DNA of 32,519 nucleotides from Colimorpha sp045576855 (lineage in GTDB: Bacteria; Bacteroidota; Bacteroidia; Bacteroidales; P3). The stretch covers positions 1 through 32,519 of the forward strand of contig JAZNHG010000043.1 in assembly GCA_045576855.1 (NCBI GenBank), given 5' to 3'. The notes beneath the pieces were generated by a model. That model saw only the letters and a program-made list of their open reading frames with translations, was not told the DNA's origin and did not search any database. Positions within the stretch are counted from its first letter, which is position 1. The number at the start of each line of letters is the position of its first letter. The translations under genes and the position numbers were made by a program. Shown here one piece after another: positions 32,476-32,519 of the stretch.

Positions 32476-32495
32476 CCGCGGGCTGACGCCCGCGG
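32476..32495. repeat. GC-rich hairpin at the window end
   Basis: CCGCGGGC and GCCCGCGG form an 8-bp perfect stem around TGAC. There is no T-tract. It may be an extragenic palindromic repeat; the window ends 24 bases later. Confidence 0.5.
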
Positions 32496-32519
32496 CACTG
32501 GGGCACCGATACCCGCCCC

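Overview
The window looks like a chromosomal segment from a GC-rich member of the Bacteroidota, most likely a gut-type Bacteroidales. Three things point there. At least eight promoters fit the Bacteroidota -33/-7 pattern (TTTG, about 19-20 bp, TAnnTTTG). There is a type IX secretion C-terminal sorting domain. The enolase, tryptophanase, RnfA and NamZ proteins are of Bacteroidales type.

Layout. Bases 1-4.3 kb carry a small lipoprotein, an isolated rnfA (electron transport complex), a secreted C69-family peptidase, and a two-gene unit of a Cys-motif protein plus a nitroreductase-like lipoprotein. Bases 4.4-7.3 kb hold two AT-richer secreted-protein genes, the second with an Fn3-like domain and a type IX sorting domain. 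Bases 7.3-9.0 kb hold dut and namZ (muropeptide recycling or cell-wall hydrolysis), joined by short inverted micro-repeats. Bases 9.0-12.5 kb are an AT-rich accessory stretch: an AAA ATPase of the DUF4143 class behind a double palindromic operator, then a structured leader, a secreted His-rich precursor peptide and a radical SAM/SPASM enzyme. Bases 12.5-16.3 kb are a reverse-strand operon: LysM/M23 peptidase, trmD, clpP and a YhcG-type nuclease. Bases 16.4-20.2 kb are a second reverse operon: eno, dapB, a FecCD-type permease and its ABC ATPase. Next come tRNA-Glu(UUC) with rpsT, a conserved protein of unknown function, and tnaA (tryptophanase) behind a 220-nt leader that has a small ORF and a terminator-like hairpin. 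The last 8.6 kb encode one giant secreted Gly-rich repeat protein of about 2,860 residues, followed by a strong terminator.

The best candidate for an undescribed system is the two-gene locus at 10.68-12.35 kb. The 151-residue precursor has a Sec-like N-terminus, and 10 of its 12 histidines sit in H-x-[D/N] triplets. These are arranged as four H-x-[DN]-x-H-x-[DN] modules about 21 residues apart. The next gene is a radical SAM enzyme with a complete SPASM cysteine set, separated by an 11-bp hairpin. The motif grammar fits the aromatic-X-X substrates of cyclophane-forming (triceptide) radical SAM enzymes, here with His in first position. This is an inference from sequence pattern only. The giant protein is the second most interesting object: its N- and C-terminal regions resemble each other and bracket seven copies of a 176-271 residue super-repeat.
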